A stretch of 64,000 nt of DNA, taken from Pantoea sp. Lij88. GTDB taxonomy: Bacteria; Pseudomonadota; Gammaproteobacteria; Enterobacterales; Enterobacteriaceae. Position 1 is the stretch's first letter, and every line of letters begins with the position of its first letter. Under the pieces are notes generated by a model, which was not told the DNA's origin, made no database searches, and saw only the letters and a program-made list of their open reading frames with translations. A program made the translations under genes and the position numbers. The stretch lies in contig NZ_CP118269.1 in assembly GCF_030062155.1 (NCBI RefSeq), positions 682,001-746,000 of the forward strand. Reading direction: 5' to 3'. Positions 54,899 to 64,000 of this stretch are shown here, one piece after another.

Positions 54899-55606
54899 TT
54901 ATTGTTGTGAGTTGTGCGCATAATCTCGTGCGCCAAAAATGGCGGTGCCGATACGCACCATCGTACTGCCTGCGGCGATTGCCGCCTCCATGTCATCGCT
55001 CATTCCCAGCGAAAGCGTATCAATACCCGCAAACTGCTGTTGCAGCTGCCAGAAGGCCTCCGCCATCTGCTGACACACCGCCAGCTGCCGCTGGTAATCA
55101 CTCTCCGCTGCCGGAATCGCCATCAATCCGCGCAGCCGCAGTTGCGGCAAGGCAGCGATCTGCTCCGCCAGCCCGGAAACGGCCTCCAGCATGATGCCAG
55201 ATTTGCTGTTCTCGTCACTGATATTTACCTGAATTAACACATTCAGCGGTGGCAGCGACGCGGGCCGCTGATCGTTGAGCCGCTGCGCAATACGCTGGCG
55301 GTCGATGGTGTGACACCAGGCGAAATTCTCTGCCACCAGACGGCTTTTGTTGGACTGCAACGGACCGATGAAGTGCCACTCCAGCTCAGGATGTGCGGCC
55401 AGTGCCTGAACCTTTTCAACCCCTTCCTGAACGTAATTTTCACCAAAGGCAATCTGGCCAGCGGCAAAGGCTTCTTCGACCGCGCTCGCAGGTTTGGTTT
55501 TACTGACTGCAAGCAGGGTAATTTCTTCTGGTGCGCGGCCGCAACGCGCGGCAGCGGCGGCGATTCGCTGCCGCACTTGCTGTAGGTTCTGCTGGATTGA
55601 GGTCAT
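54899..55606 (-). CDS. yggS: PLP homeostasis protein YggS
   Basis: YggS binds PLP and keeps vitamin B6 and amino-acid pools balanced. The 235-residue alanine-racemase-type barrel shows the PLP lysine in LLAVSKTKPASAVEEAF, GENYVQEG, WHFIGPLQSNKSR and the end LSLGMSDDMEAAIAAGSTMVRIG. Its ATG is only 14 bases from the start of divergent yggR, so its promoter must overlap yggR. It heads the yggS-yggT-rdgB-hemW run. Confidence 0.95.
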   Translation of the reverse strand: MTSIQQNLQQVRQRIAAAAARCGRAPEEITLLAVSKTKPASAVEEAFAAGQIAFGENYVQEGVEKVQALAAHPELEWHFIGPLQSNKSRLVAENFAWCHTIDRQRIAQRLNDQRPASLPPLNVLIQVNISDENSKSGIMLEAVSGLAEQIAALPQLRLRGLMAIPAAESDYQRQLAVCQQMAEAFWQLQQQFAGIDTLSLGMSDDMEAAIAAGSTMVRIGTAIFGARDYAHNSQQ

Positions 55607-55620
55607 AGTCAGGAGAAATT

Positions 55621-56616
55621 ATGAATCTGGATGAAATGGTGGGGCTTAGTGTAAAGCATAATGCCGCCGATCTGCACCTTTGCAGCGGACATTTGCCCTA
55701 CTGGCGGCGGCAGGGAAGGCTGGAGGCAATTCCGCAGCAGGCCAGGCTCTCTGCAGCGTGGATGGAAGAGTTTATGGCCTGCTGGCTCAGTGACCCGCAG
55801 CGTCAGGCGCTGGCGCGCGAAGGGCAGCTCGATTTCGCCCTGAGCCTGGCCTGCGGCCAGCGTCTGCGTGCGAATCTGTTTATGCAGCGTAATGGCCTGT
55901 CTCTGGCGCTGCGCATTATCGCCACAGCGTGCCCGACGCTGGAGAGCCTGCAACTGCCCGCCATCGTTCCGGCGCTGCTGGAGCAGCAGGATGGGCTGAT
56001 TCTGGTGACGGGTGCGACTGGCAGTGGAAAATCGACCACGCTGGCGGCGCTGGTCGATGCGCTGAACCGCCAGCAGGCGCGCCATATCATCACACTGGAA
56101 GACCCGATTGAATTTATTCATCACAGCCAGCAGTCGCTGATTCAGCAGCGTGAAATCGGCCTGCACTGCGGTTCGTTCTCGCTGGGGATAAAGGGGGCAC
56201 TGCGTGAAGATCCGGATGTGATTCTGCTGGGCGAACTGCGCGACAGCGACACCATTCGTCAGGCGCTGACGGCGGCAGAGACCGGCCATCTGGTGCTGGC
56301 GACGCTGCATACGCGTGGCGCGGCGCAGGCGGTGGATCGGCTGGTGGATGTCTTTCCGGCGGAAGAGAAACAGCTGGTGCGCACGCAGCTGGCGGGCAGC
56401 CTGAAAGCGGTGATTGCGCAGCGGCTGGTGCCCTCTGTGGCCGGATCGCGCATCGGACTGTTTGAGGTACTGATCGCCACCCCCGGTATCACGAATCTGA
56501 TCAGAGAAGGCAAGATGCACCAGATTCCTGCGCTGCTGCAGACCGGCGCGCAGGCCGGTATGCAGACGTTTGAGCAGAGCCGGCTGGCACGACAGGCAGC
56601 CGGTCTGATCGAATAA
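55621..56616 (+). CDS. yggR: PilT-like secretion ATPase YggR
   Basis: The 331-residue protein is a type II/IV secretion ATPase of the PilT kind. It has an N-terminal PAS-like part (1-95), Walker A GATGSGKST (131-139), the Asp box LEDPIEFIHH, Walker B VILLGELRD and the His box GHLVLATLHT. PilT proteins retract type IV pili; E. coli YggR has no proven role, and no pilin genes are nearby. CAGGAG precedes the ATG. Confidence 0.93.
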   Translation: MNLDEMVGLSVKHNAADLHLCSGHLPYWRRQGRLEAIPQQARLSAAWMEEFMACWLSDPQRQALAREGQLDFALSLACGQRLRANLFMQRNGLSLALRIIATACPTLESLQLPAIVPALLEQQDGLILVTGATGSGKSTTLAALVDALNRQQARHIITLEDPIEFIHHSQQSLIQQREIGLHCGSFSLGIKGALREDPDVILLGELRDSDTIRQALTAAETGHLVLATLHTRGAAQAVDRLVDVFPAEEKQLVRTQLAGSLKAVIAQRLVPSVAGSRIGLFEVLIATPGITNLIREGKMHQIPALLQTGAQAGMQTFEQSRLARQAAGLIE

Positions 56617-56621
56617 GCAGA

Positions 56622-57041
56622 TCAGTAGTGGTTTTCGAACCAGTCCTGCAAAATAATGGCGGCAGACTGTGAATCGACCGACCCTTTGTTGAGCGCGCGA
56701 TAGCCGCCGCGCTCAAACAGGCCAGCACGCGCTTCTACCGTGCTGAGCCGTTCATCCTGCAGCTCCACGCGGATGCCAAAGCGACCGTGCAGACGGTTGG
56801 CAAATTTACGCGCGCGGTCAGTCAGCGGTTGCTCGGTGCCATCCATATTCAGCGGTAAACCGACGACGACGAAATCGGGCTGCCACTCTTTCAGCAGCTT
56901 TTCAATCACCTGCCAGTCCGGTATGCCATCCTGCGCTTTGATCGCGCTCAGCGGACGGGCACTGCCCGTGAGTTCCTGCCCTACGGCGACACCAATACTT
57001 TTGGTGCCGAAATCGAAACCTAACAGAGTCTGAGTTGACAT
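56622..57041 (-). CDS. ruvX: Putative pre-16S rRNA nuclease / Holliday junction resolvase-like RuvX
   Basis: The 139-residue RNase H-fold protein matches Yqg[17 protein letters not shown] with the first catalytic Asp, [20 protein letters not shown], and the closing [14 protein letters not shown] with a further acidic residue. YqgF takes part in 16S rRNA 5' processing. It overlaps yqgE by one base and ends 5 bases from convergent yggR. Confidence 0.95.
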   Translation of the reverse strand: MSTQTLLGFDFGTKSIGVAVGQELTGSARPLSAIKAQDGIPDWQVIEKLLKEWQPDFVVVGLPLNMDGTEQPLTDRARKFANRLHGRFGIRVELQDERLSTVEARAGLFERGGYRALNKGSVDSQSAAIILQDWFENHY

Positions 57042-57604
57042 CAGGCGTGTCCCGCGTCGCTGGCCATATTGTGAATATCGACGCCAATACTGCGCGCCGC
57101 TTCGCGCCAGCGCTCTGAAATCGGCGTCTGGAACAGGATGTTGCTGTTAGCTGGCGTCGTCAGCCAGGCATTTTCCATCAGCTCGTTTTCCAGCTGATCT
57201 TTTTCCCAGGCACAGTAACCCAGCGCGACCAGAACATTGGTGGGCTGAGACGCGGTGCCGATCGACTCCAGCACGTCACGCGACGTGGTGATAATCGTGT
57301 TATCGGAGACACGAATGCTGGAGGTAAAGGTGCGTTGTGCTGAGTGCAGGATAAAGCCACGATCTTCTGCCAGCGGGCCGCCGGTAAACACCGGTTTATC
57401 CAGCTTGATCGCCGGATCGCGATCGTCAGCAGAGATTTTCAGCTTCTTCAGAATGCCTTCAACCGTCAGGTTTTCCATGGGTTTATTGATGATCAGTCCC
57501 ATTGCACCCTCTTCGTTATGTTCGCAGAGATAGACCACAGAACGTTTGAAGAAAGGATCCTGCAATGAAGGCATGGCAATCAAAAAGTGATGTTGTAAAT
57601 TCAT
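57041..57604 (-). CDS. yqgE: YqgE/AlgH-family protein (UPF0301)
   Basis: The 187-residue product matches E. coli YqgE in length and in its markers [36 protein letters not shown] (given as family region, residues about 4-40) and the GPL and GYC-W-QLE segments. The family function is uncertain (AlgH is linked to alginate control in Pseudomonas). I chose the ATG at 57604, which gives the family start; an in-frame ATG 11 codons upstream is not conserved. It is co-transcribed with ruvX. Confidence 0.93.
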   Translation of the reverse strand: MNLQHHFLIAMPSLQDPFFKRSVVYLCEHNEEGAMGLIINKPMENLTVEGILKKLKISADDRDPAIKLDKPVFTGGPLAEDRGFILHSAQRTFTSSIRVSDNTIITTSRDVLESIGTASQPTNVLVALGYCAWEKDQLENELMENAWLTTPANSNILFQTPISERWREAARSIGVDIHNMASDAGHA

Positions 57605-57691
57605 TCTCACACGATGTACCAAAAAAATAACCGGCACGCGACGACCGCACCGGTATTGGGTTGATCACGGAGCCACGCCCCGGCGTCATGC

Positions 57692-58636
57692 TCAGCCCAG
57701 GCGCTTCTCAATGGCATCCATCAACATGCCGGTGATGGAAATCGGGAACGCAGCCTCAATTTCACGAATACAGGTTGGGCTGGTCACGTTAACTTCAGTC
57801 AGTTTATCACCGATGATGTCCAGACCGACAAAAATCAGCCCTTTTGCTTTCAGCGTCGGGCCAACACGGCGTGCAATTTCCCAGTCGCTTTCGCTCAGCG
57901 GACGCGCTTCACCACGCCCACCGGCGGCCAGATTGCCACGCGTTTCACCGCCCTGCGGGATACGCGCCAGGCAGTAAGGTACCGGCTCGCCATCCACGAC
58001 CAGCACGCGTTTGTCACCCTCGGTGATGGCCGCAATGTAGTTCTGCGCCATGCAGAAACGGCTCTCATGCTCGGTCAGGGTTTCGGTAATCACGCCAAAG
58101 TTAGGATCGTCTTTCTTCACGCGGAAAATCGACGCGCCACCCATGCCATCCAGCGGCTTCATGATGATGTCACCATGCTCCTGCCAGAAGTCACGCAGCT
58201 GCGCTTTGCTGCGGGTTACCAGGGTGTCAGGCGTGAACTCGGCAAACCAGGCGGTGTAGAGCTTTTCGTTACAGTCACGCAGGCTCTGCGGTTTGTTCAC
58301 GATCAGCGTACCCAGCTCTTCAGCGCGTTCCAGAATGTAGGTCGCATAGATGAACTCGGTATCGAATGGGGGATCTTTACGCATCAGCACCACGTTCAGG
58401 TCAGCCAGCGGAATCACCTGCTCGCTGCCAAACTGATACCAGTTCTCAGGGTTCTGCTCGACGGTCAGCAGACGGGTGCGGGCAGAGGCCACGCCACCGC
58501 GCATGGAGAGATCGTGCATCTCCATGTAGTGAATTTCGTAACCACGGCGCTGTGCTTCCAGCAACATAGCGAAGCTGGAGTCTTTTTTAATATTGATGGA
58601 CGAAATAGGGTCCATCACGATGCCAAGTTTAATCAT
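57692..58636 (-). CDS. gshB: Glutathione synthetase
   Basis: GshB joins gamma-glutamylcysteine and glycine with ATP. The 314-residue ATP-grasp enzyme shows KLGIVMDPISSINIKKDSSF at the start, the ATP-binding IMKPLDGMGGASIFRV, and FVGLDIIGDKLTEVNVTSPTC with metal ligands. I chose the ATG at 58636 (GAGGAG upstream); the long in-frame extension upstream is not conserved and crosses a hairpin. It lies in the run sprT-endA-rsmE-gshB-yqgE-ruvX. Confidence 0.97.
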   Translation of the reverse strand: MIKLGIVMDPISSINIKKDSSFAMLLEAQRRGYEIHYMEMHDLSMRGGVASARTRLLTVEQNPENWYQFGSEQVIPLADLNVVLMRKDPPFDTEFIYATYILERAEELGTLIVNKPQSLRDCNEKLYTAWFAEFTPDTLVTRSKAQLRDFWQEHGDIIMKPLDGMGGASIFRVKKDDPNFGVITETLTEHESRFCMAQNYIAAITEGDKRVLVVDGEPVPYCLARIPQGGETRGNLAAGGRGEARPLSESDWEIARRVGPTLKAKGLIFVGLDIIGDKLTEVNVTSPTCIREIEAAFPISITGMLMDAIEKRLG

Positions 58637-58651
58637 TATTATCTCCTCGGT

Positions 58652-58671
58652 GAGGCGGTATTTACCGCCTC
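58652..58671 (-). other. Hairpin just upstream of the gshB ribosome site
   Basis: GAGGCGGTA-TT-TACCGCCTC is a perfect 9-bp stem between rsmE and gshB. It ends next to the gshB Shine-Dalgarno (CCGAGGAGATAAT on the minus strand). No T run follows, so it may shape translation or mRNA decay rather than stop transcription. Confidence 0.5.
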
Positions 58672-58742
58672 GTCTGGTTCGGTCTGCAGTGGGCCGATCG
58701 GTCAGGACATTATGCCTGCTCTCTTTCCGCTGAAAGTATCGC

Positions 58743-59474
58743 TTAACCCAGGTCGCCAAACCTCACCTGAAGTGCCGTAATGGCCGTCAGCGCGGTAGTT
58801 TCGGTGCGTAATACCCGTGGGCCAAGCAGAATGTCAGTAAAGTCGTGCTGTGCCGTCATCGCAATTTCATCCGCAGACAAACCGCCTTCAGGGCCAATCA
58901 GCAGTCGGACCCGCTCAACAGGCTGTGGCAGCGTATTGATACTGTGGCTGGCGCGCGGATGCAGGTTGAGCTTCAGACCGCTGTCAGCTTCGGCACACCA
59001 GGCTTCCAGCGTCATCGCTTCACGAATCTCCGGCACGCGATTACGGCCGCACTGCTCGCAGGCGGCAATAGCAATTTTCTGCCACTGCTGGATTTTCTTC
59101 GCCAGACGCTCAGCATCAAGCTTTACGCCACAGCGCTCGGAAAACAAGGGTGTAATGACATTCACGCCCAGTTCGATCGATTTCTGGATAGTGAATTCCA
59201 TTTTTTCACCGCGCGACATCACCTGGCCTAAATGCAGATGTAAAGGTGACTCACGATCGTCCGGCTGGCTCTCTGTGACCGATACTTTTACACGCTTTTT
59301 ATCAACATGCGTGATCTCTGCTGCAAAAGTCAGATTAGTGCCATCAAAGAGTTCCAGACGCTGGCCTGCCGTCATCCGGAGTACCCGGCCCACATGATTG
59401 GATGCATCTTCATCCAGGGTAATTTCACTGCCGATATCTAAGGGTTCGGCGTAATAGATGCGAGGTATGCGCAT
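58743..59474 (-). CDS. rsmE: 16S rRNA (uracil-N3)-methyltransferase RsmE
   Basis: RsmE methylates U1498 of 16S rRNA. The 243-residue SPOUT-class protein shows the N-terminal PUA-like part ([21 protein letters not shown]), [18 protein letters not shown] and the knot motif [14 protein letters not shown] with [15 protein letters not shown]. Length equals the E. coli protein. Confidence 0.96.
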   Translation of the reverse strand: MRIPRIYYAEPLDIGSEITLDEDASNHVGRVLRMTAGQRLELFDGTNLTFAAEITHVDKKRVKVSVTESQPDDRESPLHLHLGQVMSRGEKMEFTIQKSIELGVNVITPLFSERCGVKLDAERLAKKIQQWQKIAIAACEQCGRNRVPEIREAMTLEAWCAEADSGLKLNLHPRASHSINTLPQPVERVRLLIGPEGGLSADEIAMTAQHDFTDILLGPRVLRTETTALTAITALQVRFGDLG

Positions 59475-59490
59475 AAGGTTCCTGAGACCG

Positions 59491-59512
59491 GACGCCGCGC
59501 TGCAGCGGCGTC
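59491..59512 (-). terminator. Hairpin downstream of endA
   Basis: GACGCCGC and GCGGCGTC pair perfectly across 6 bases between endA and rsmE. A T run is missing, so it may only weakly terminate. Confidence 0.4.
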
Positions 59513-59544
59513 ATGGGAAAAAGAGCTAGTGTAGGGCAGGGATT

Positions 59545-60249
59545 TTAGCGCTGGCAAGCCTGCTGCACATAAGGATTGTGATTGCCCTGAACCTTTGCAA
59601 TGCGCTGGTCGCGTTCACACTCCCATTGGGTGACGGGATAGAGCTTATTCCAGGCGGTAAACAGCTGCGTCTGCTGGCGCGAAATGCGCAGATTATACTG
59701 ATCGCGCATATAGAAATAGGTGCGGGCAATGGCGCCGCGTGCCCGTGCAGGTGGCTCCGCCTGTTTAAGTTTGAAGTCGATCTTCATCTCACACTGGCCG
59801 TACTGCTTCTCGCTGCCGTTCCATTGACTGTAGGCGAAGTTGCCACGGTCGCCATTCACTTCACCCACCGCAGGCTCCAGATTGTGCAGGTCGGTTTCGA
59901 TGCGGCGATAGTCGGGATCTTTGCTGCAGTTTTTGCGGCCACCGTCCTGCCAGCACTGGCGCTGATGACCAAACTCCCAGGCCGGCATCACATGTTCCCA
60001 CTCAATGCGTGCGGCGCGACTGGCGTTTTTACGAACCTGATAGCCACAGCTGTTGAGATCGGGAATACCTTTTTTCCCCTGCCACTGAATCTTACAGCCA
60101 CAGTAGAACGAACCTGGTGCATCGGCGTTAATCGCCGCCGCAAAAGTTTTAGCCTGCTGAAAGTTATTTTGATGATAGTTATTCAGATTAAGGGCGTCAG
60201 CGGCGGGCGCGAACAGCAGTGCAACCGCCAGACTTATTATGCGAGACAT
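59545..60249 (-). CDS. endA: Endonuclease I, periplasmic DNase
   Basis: EndA is a periplasmic non-specific double-strand DNase. The 234-residue protein has a signal peptide (ending APAADA) and the beta-beta-alpha metal nuclease core: [14 protein letters not shown] (catalytic His), [18 protein letters not shown] and the later YFYMRDQY. Several paired cysteines ([18 protein letters not shown]) are expected for the disulfide-stabilised family. Confidence 0.96.
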   Translation of the reverse strand: MSRIISLAVALLFAPAADALNLNNYHQNNFQQAKTFAAAINADAPGSFYCGCKIQWQGKKGIPDLNSCGYQVRKNASRAARIEWEHVMPAWEFGHQRQCWQDGGRKNCSKDPDYRRIETDLHNLEPAVGEVNGDRGNFAYSQWNGSEKQYGQCEMKIDFKLKQAEPPARARGAIARTYFYMRDQYNLRISRQQTQLFTAWNKLYPVTQWECERDQRIAKVQGNHNPYVQQACQR

Positions 60250-60324
60250 ATTCCAGTTTCTACCTGATTCGAAAAAGGGCGGCAGGTTAACAGAATGTGG
60301 AATAGGGCGGAATGGGGATTGTTC

Positions 60325-60837
60325 TCAGGAAGCGACAAACTCACCTGCGATCAGCAGGCTGCCACAGTGCACGCAGCGATATTCGCTCTCTTTGCGCAGC
60401 ACCCGGTTGTGGCGGCGCACCGTCAGCTGATGCTGCTGACACTGACAGCGGTAAGCAAAGGTGTTGCTGCGCACGGAGGCGATCTCAAACTGATGGGTGC
60501 GCCGTGCCGGAACGCCCAGCACCTGCTCCATCATCCACTTCCACTCTTTGCCGTGCGGAGCAACGCGACCGAACTGCTTCCAGACCAGCAGATGTGCCAG
60601 CTCATGCGGCACCACTTCATCGATAAACGCCTGCTGATTTTCCAGCAGCAGCACCGGATTGATGCGAATTTCCCAGGCGGCCAGCCAGGCGGTGCCCGCC
60701 GCCGTTCCGCGCTGCTGATAGAGCAGTTTCGGTTCCGGATAGGCGGTTTTCAGTGCCTGATTTGCACGTTCAAGCGACTGGCGCAGTGAGCGCATCACAG
60801 CCTGCTGCAGGGCAATGGGGAGACGAGGCGTTTTCAT
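60325..60837 (-). CDS. sprT: SprT-family zinc metalloprotease-like protein
   Basis: The 170-residue protein has the zinc site [22 protein letters not shown] (His-Glu-x-x-His plus a third His) and a C-terminal zinc ribbon with [12 protein letters not shown] and [10 protein letters not shown]. Bacterial SprT resembles the protease domain of eukaryotic SPRTN, which degrades DNA-protein crosslinks; the bacterial role is not proven. I chose the ATG at 60837 ([12 protein letters not shown]), the family start. In E. coli galP is its neighbour; here two LPS genes lie between. Confidence 0.93.
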   Translation of the reverse strand: MKTPRLPIALQQAVMRSLRQSLERANQALKTAYPEPKLLYQQRGTAAGTAWLAAWEIRINPVLLLENQQAFIDEVVPHELAHLLVWKQFGRVAPHGKEWKWMMEQVLGVPARRTHQFEIASVRSNTFAYRCQCQQHQLTVRRHNRVLRKESEYRCVHCGSLLIAGEFVAS

Positions 60838-60954
60838 GTCGCTCAGAATAATCGCCGGCGCGCAGGAACTCAACGCTGGCAACGACCGGTGCGGTTCTGG
60901 CTGGGGGAAAAATTCTGGTTTAAATATGGTTATGGGCTTTTTTAGAATATCCTA

Positions 60955-62127
60955 ATGATAATGTTCACCGCAGAGTGGATGGATGACGAGCGAACGGCAC
61001 AGAGCATGGATAAAGCAATGAAAAATAATGATAACGTCAGGAAACAACGGATTGTGCTGGTGACGGATCTGATGGCCGGTCGGGGGGGTATGGAAAATGT
61101 CACCGGTCAGTTAATCACGGCTCTGAATGCGGAACCCGGCACGGAAGCCGGGCTGTTTATTATTAACAGCGGAGAGGAAAGCCACTCCCGCGCCTGGACC
61201 GCCAACGCCGTCCTGGCAGAGAGCGTCTGCACGCTGCGGAATAAGAAGATAAAAAACCTTATTCACACGCTGAGAATGGCCGCCTTCTTTCGTCGCTATC
61301 AGCCCGATCATGTCCTGACTCTGAACACCATCCCCTGTCTGATGACGCGCCGCGCCATTACGCTGTCCGGACGTAAAATCGTCCTGTCGAGCTGGATGCA
61401 CCTGCCTCCGCGCGAGCGTTATCGCCCACATTATCTGCTGCGGGCCGATCACCATTTTGCCATCAGTAAGCAGATCAAAGAGCAGCTGGTGGAATTAGGT
61501 GCGCGTGCCACTGACGTTGACGTTATCTATAACCCGATCAGGCGCAATGATGTCGTTATCGGCAGACCCCAGGCGCTGAAGTTTCTCTATATCGGTCGCG
61601 TTCATTTTCAGCGGCAGAAACAGCTTAAAGATCTGTTTGATGCGTTAACGCATCTGGATGCACCCTGGACGCTGGAGATTGTCGGTGACGGAGAAGATCT
61701 GACGCAGTGTCAGCACTACGTGGCGGAACTCGGGATTCAGGATCGCATCACCTGGCATGGCTGGCAGGAGAACGCCTGGGAGTACGTCCGCCAGCATATC
61801 AAACAGGTCACCTGTCTGCTGATGACCTCGAACTTCGAAGGCTTCCCGCTGATTCTGCTGGAGGCGATGTCGCGTGGTGTCTACTGCGTCTCATCCGACT
61901 GCATCAGCGGCCCGTCAGAAATTATTCAGAACGGTATTAATGGCCAGCTTTATCCGACCAGTGACAGCATGGCGCTGGCCGCAATTCTCAACGCCATGAG
62001 CGGGGATTTCCACTTCCCTGATCATCAGGTTATTAAAGCGAGCATCACCGGTTTTTATGAGGAAAATTATATGAAGCACCTGATGAGCGTGTTTAACCGT
62101 CTTACTGAGGTTAAGCATGACGAATAA
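60955..62127 (+). CDS. Glycosyltransferase family 4, WaaB-like LPS core galactosyltransferase
   Basis: The GT-B protein has VTDLMAGRGGMENV near the N-terminus and the donor-site pattern SNFEGFPLILLEAMSRGVYCVSSDCISGPSEII (E-x7-E type) at the C-terminus. Its closest match by eye is WaaB/RfaB, the LPS-core 1,6-galactosyltransferase, from FLYIGRV onward. It probably adds a hexose to the LPS core at the inner membrane. The start is uncertain: 60955 gives 390 residues, whereas an ATG at 61018 gives 369 and fits the family (359) better. It overlaps the O-antigen ligase gene by 11 bases. Confidence 0.82.
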   Translation: MIMFTAEWMDDERTAQSMDKAMKNNDNVRKQRIVLVTDLMAGRGGMENVTGQLITALNAEPGTEAGLFIINSGEESHSRAWTANAVLAESVCTLRNKKIKNLIHTLRMAAFFRRYQPDHVLTLNTIPCLMTRRAITLSGRKIVLSSWMHLPPRERYRPHYLLRADHHFAISKQIKEQLVELGARATDVDVIYNPIRRNDVVIGRPQALKFLYIGRVHFQRQKQLKDLFDALTHLDAPWTLEIVGDGEDLTQCQHYVAELGIQDRITWHGWQENAWEYVRQHIKQVTCLLMTSNFEGFPLILLEAMSRGVYCVSSDCISGPSEIIQNGINGQLYPTSDSMALAAILNAMSGDFHFPDHQVIKASITGFYEENYMKHLMSVFNRLTEVKHDE

Positions 62128-63385
62128 AACCAGTCGCAATGGATTAACGTTAATGGTTAATTTTTCAGTGATTGCACTTTGCCTGGCGCTGTCACTGAAT
62201 ATGTTTGTTACCGGCCTGCCGCAAAAAATATTCTATCTGGTCTCTTATCTCTCCGTTGCGTCCGTGTTGTATGGCGTGGTGCGCAGACGAGTCGACTTTA
62301 AACAGAACGGTTTTTATATCGCCCTGTTTGCGGTGCTGATTATCTTCGCCCTGATCCGTCTTTTCTGGGCGATGCATGTAAAGGCGATTGAGACGGCGCC
62401 CTCAACCGATGCCATCACTAATATCGGCAACTATCTGTTGGGAGCAAAGCGGCTGCTGCTGGGGGCTTTTGTGCTGCTCAGCCTGGCTATTTATGGGCAT
62501 CGGGTCTCCACAACCACGCTGCGCGTCGGAAGAGGGTTGATTCTGGTCGGACTGCTGATCACGCTGGGCTTTGGTATTCATGAGCACCTCTATACCGAGA
62601 ATATCCGCATCAAGCTCACCACCGAAGCCGCCTCCATGTCCTCCTACATGATTCTGTTTATCTACTGCGCCTGGCTGTGGCTGAGCCGTTTTGAGACGCA
62701 CGCTTACTGGAAGGTTGCCGATGTCGCTGTGCTGGCGGTGACCTTTGCCTTGCTCTACCTGTGCGGCACCCGCGTGACGCTGATTGCGCTGATGGCCGTG
62801 GGGCTGCTGTTCCTGGTGCAGACCTACCGGCTGTCGCTGCTGACGAACTGGCGGATTAGCGCTCTGCTGGTGGGCGTGCTGGCGGTGCTGGTTCTGATGA
62901 CCAGCAACCGCTGGGTGGAAGGGGTGCAGGATATTGAGAACTATGGCTCAAACAGCTCGACCTCGCTGGGCGCTCGTGTAGCTATCTGGGGCGGGGCGGT
63001 CAACTTTATTGAGCATCATGGCGACTTTGCAACACCGGATGCGCGCACCACCGAGGCGCGTCAGTTCATCATGGCGCACTATCCCATGAATGTTGAAGGC
63101 TATACCAACGTCAAATACAACATGCACAACGAGTTCCTCGAAGTGACCTCATTGCAGGGCTGGCTGGGAATGCTGTCGCTGGCGCTGATCTATCTGACGG
63201 TGATGGCTGGCTGGCTTAAGAAGTGCGATCTGCGCGGCGTGGCGCTGCCGGTGCTGGGGCTGTTTATCTCCGGACTGACCGATTCGGTGCTGCCCTACAA
63301 TCAGACCGCGACCATCTTCATGATGGCGCTGGCGCTTTGCTGCATAAGGCGGCCGCTGCCGGTGACGAGGGTGACGTCTGCATAG
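62117..63385 (+). CDS. O-antigen ligase family protein (WaaL/Wzy_C)
   Basis: The 422-residue membrane protein has about 11-12 hydrophobic segments and the Wzy_C/WaaL signature region: a large periplasmic loop (about 270-345) that includes NSSTSLGARVAIWGGAV and YNMHNEFLEVTSLQGWLGM, with the conserved Arg and His of O-antigen ligases. Such enzymes join O-antigen or another glycan to lipid A-core. Coupled to a WaaB-like transferase, it probably finishes or caps the LPS core, though polymerases of the same fold cannot be excluded. Confidence 0.8.
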   Translation: MTNKTSRNGLTLMVNFSVIALCLALSLNMFVTGLPQKIFYLVSYLSVASVLYGVVRRRVDFKQNGFYIALFAVLIIFALIRLFWAMHVKAIETAPSTDAITNIGNYLLGAKRLLLGAFVLLSLAIYGHRVSTTTLRVGRGLILVGLLITLGFGIHEHLYTENIRIKLTTEAASMSSYMILFIYCAWLWLSRFETHAYWKVADVAVLAVTFALLYLCGTRVTLIALMAVGLLFLVQTYRLSLLTNWRISALLVGVLAVLVLMTSNRWVEGVQDIENYGSNSSTSLGARVAIWGGAVNFIEHHGDFATPDARTTEARQFIMAHYPMNVEGYTNVKYNMHNEFLEVTSLQGWLGMLSLALIYLTVMAGWLKKCDLRGVALPVLGLFISGLTDSVLPYNQTATIFMMALALCCIRRPLPVTRVTSA

Positions 63386-63402
63386 TGCCTGTCTGAACCA
63401 AT

Positions 63403-63443
63403 AAAAACGGCGGGGTTTCCAGAGAAACCCCGCCGTTTTTTTT
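63403..63443. terminator. Bidirectional terminator between the LPS pair and galP
   Basis: A 14-bp stem (AAACGGCGGGGTTTC / GAAACCCCGCCGTTT, loop CAGA) has A on the left and eight T on the right. It serves both the ligase gene and the convergent galP. Confidence 0.88.
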
Positions 63444-63454
63444 ACCGCGTAATG

Positions 63455-64000
63455 CTAGTCGCGTGAACCGATGTCACGCAGTTTCTTACCTGCCATCAGG
63501 TTACGTTCGATGTGTTCCAGCGAGACGTTTTTGGTCTCAGGAATCAGCATCACCGTCAGCAGAATGAAGAACAGGTTAAGCAGTCCGTAGACCCAGAAGG
63601 TGTTCGCATTGCCCAGCGTATTCAGCATGGTCAGGAAGGTCGCACCCACGATCATGTTTGCAATCCAGTTGGTGGTCGTGGAGACAGTGATACCGAAGTC
63701 GCGGCCTTTCAGCGGCTGAATTTCGGAACAGAGTACCCAGATCAACGGACCGGCTGACATGGCAAAACCAACGATGAACATCAGCAGCATACCGACCGCG
63801 AAGTACTGTGCGCCCGCTGAGTGAATGCCGAAGTGCAGCATCGTGCCCAGTACGCCCATACCGGCTGCCATGACCATGAAGCCCAGAATCAGGGTAGGTT
63901 TACGACCCCAGCGATCCACCAGACCAATAGCAATGAAGGTCGCCAGTACGTTGACCAGACCCACAATCACCGTGCCCCACATCTGCTGAGTGGTGTTGGT
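63455..64000 (-). CDS. galP: Galactose:H+ symporter, C-terminal part
   Basis: This is the last 182 residues of an MFS sugar porter that begins beyond the window. It shows the sugar-porter motifs [31 protein letters not shown] and the end [25 protein letters not shown], which follows E. coli GalP ([21 protein letters not shown]) very closely. GalP imports galactose and glucose with protons. The position next to sprT is conserved apart from the inserted LPS pair. Confidence 0.94.
   Translation of the reverse strand, partial: TNTTQQMWGTVIVGLVNVLATFIAIGLVDRWGRKPTLILGFMVMAAGMGVLGTMLHFGIHSAGAQYFAVGMLLMFIVGFAMSAGPLIWVLCSEIQPLKGRDFGITVSTTTNWIANMIVGATFLTMLNTLGNANTFWVYGLLNLFFILLTVMLIPETKNVSLEHIERNLMAGKKLRDIGSRD

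Overview
The window reads as chromosomal DNA of an Erwiniaceae gammaproteobacterium, most probably Pantoea or a close relative (inference). Gene order follows two separate Escherichia coli neighbourhoods almost gene for gene: prfC-osmY-ytjA-yjjU-yjjV-deoCABD, and speC...mltC-yggX-mutY / trmB-yggL-yggN / hemW-rdgB-yggT-yggS / yggR / ruvX-yqgE-gshB-rsmE-endA-sprT...galP. The proteins are clearly enterobacterial but diverged, E. coli genes such as yjjW, yjjI, nupG, yggU and ansB are missing from their usual places, and the intergenic repeats are not E. coli types. I see no phage, plasmid, insertion sequence or CRISPR array.

Layout. 1-12.4 kb: end of an EAL gene, a YdcR-like MocR regulator, ylaC, a secreted cupin, a four-PAS GGDEF-EAL protein, a LacI regulator divergent from an MFS transporter plus GH31 alpha-glucosidase cassette, a fold-back repeat, and ftnA. 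12.9-15.1 kb: yjiH-yjiG-like membrane pair in an operon with an M20 amidohydrolase. 15.4-24.7 kb: prfC, osmY, ytjA, a structured RNA-like element, yjjU, yjjV and the deo operon with its CRP and DeoR-type sites. 24.9-29.7 kb: a second PBP2, a BdlA-like soluble PAS chemoreceptor, tRNA-Phe and a PAS-GGDEF protein. 29.7-32.1 kb: a long AT-rich spacer and the yciG / yciFE stress genes. 32.2-44.4 kb: treF (apparent ATT start), qorB/ytfH, a CIO-type cytochrome bd operon behind an FNR-like box, a Rob-like regulator, yqjH-yqjI, a SelW-like protein, a PncC-like amidase and acuI. 44.5-48 kb: speC with a leader ORF and sequestering hairpins, then a large inverted repeat with a tandem array where nupG would be. 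48-64 kb: the conserved mltC-to-sprT block, an inserted LPS-core glycosyltransferase and O-antigen ligase pair, and the end of galP.

How the genes work together. The deo genes form a complete deoxynucleoside salvage route. yciG-yciF-yciE, osmY and treF make a stationary-phase and osmotic-stress set. Four PAS, GGDEF or EAL signalling genes lie in the first 30 kb and point to dense cyclic-di-GMP control. The most interesting unexplained signals are the speC leader (33-codon ORF plus a hairpin covering the Shine-Dalgarno), the three-way-junction element before yjjU, the treF ATT start, the intergenic repeat families, and the LPS gene pair inserted between galP and sprT. Operator, terminator and RNA calls rest on reading the sequence by eye; no search or folding program was run.
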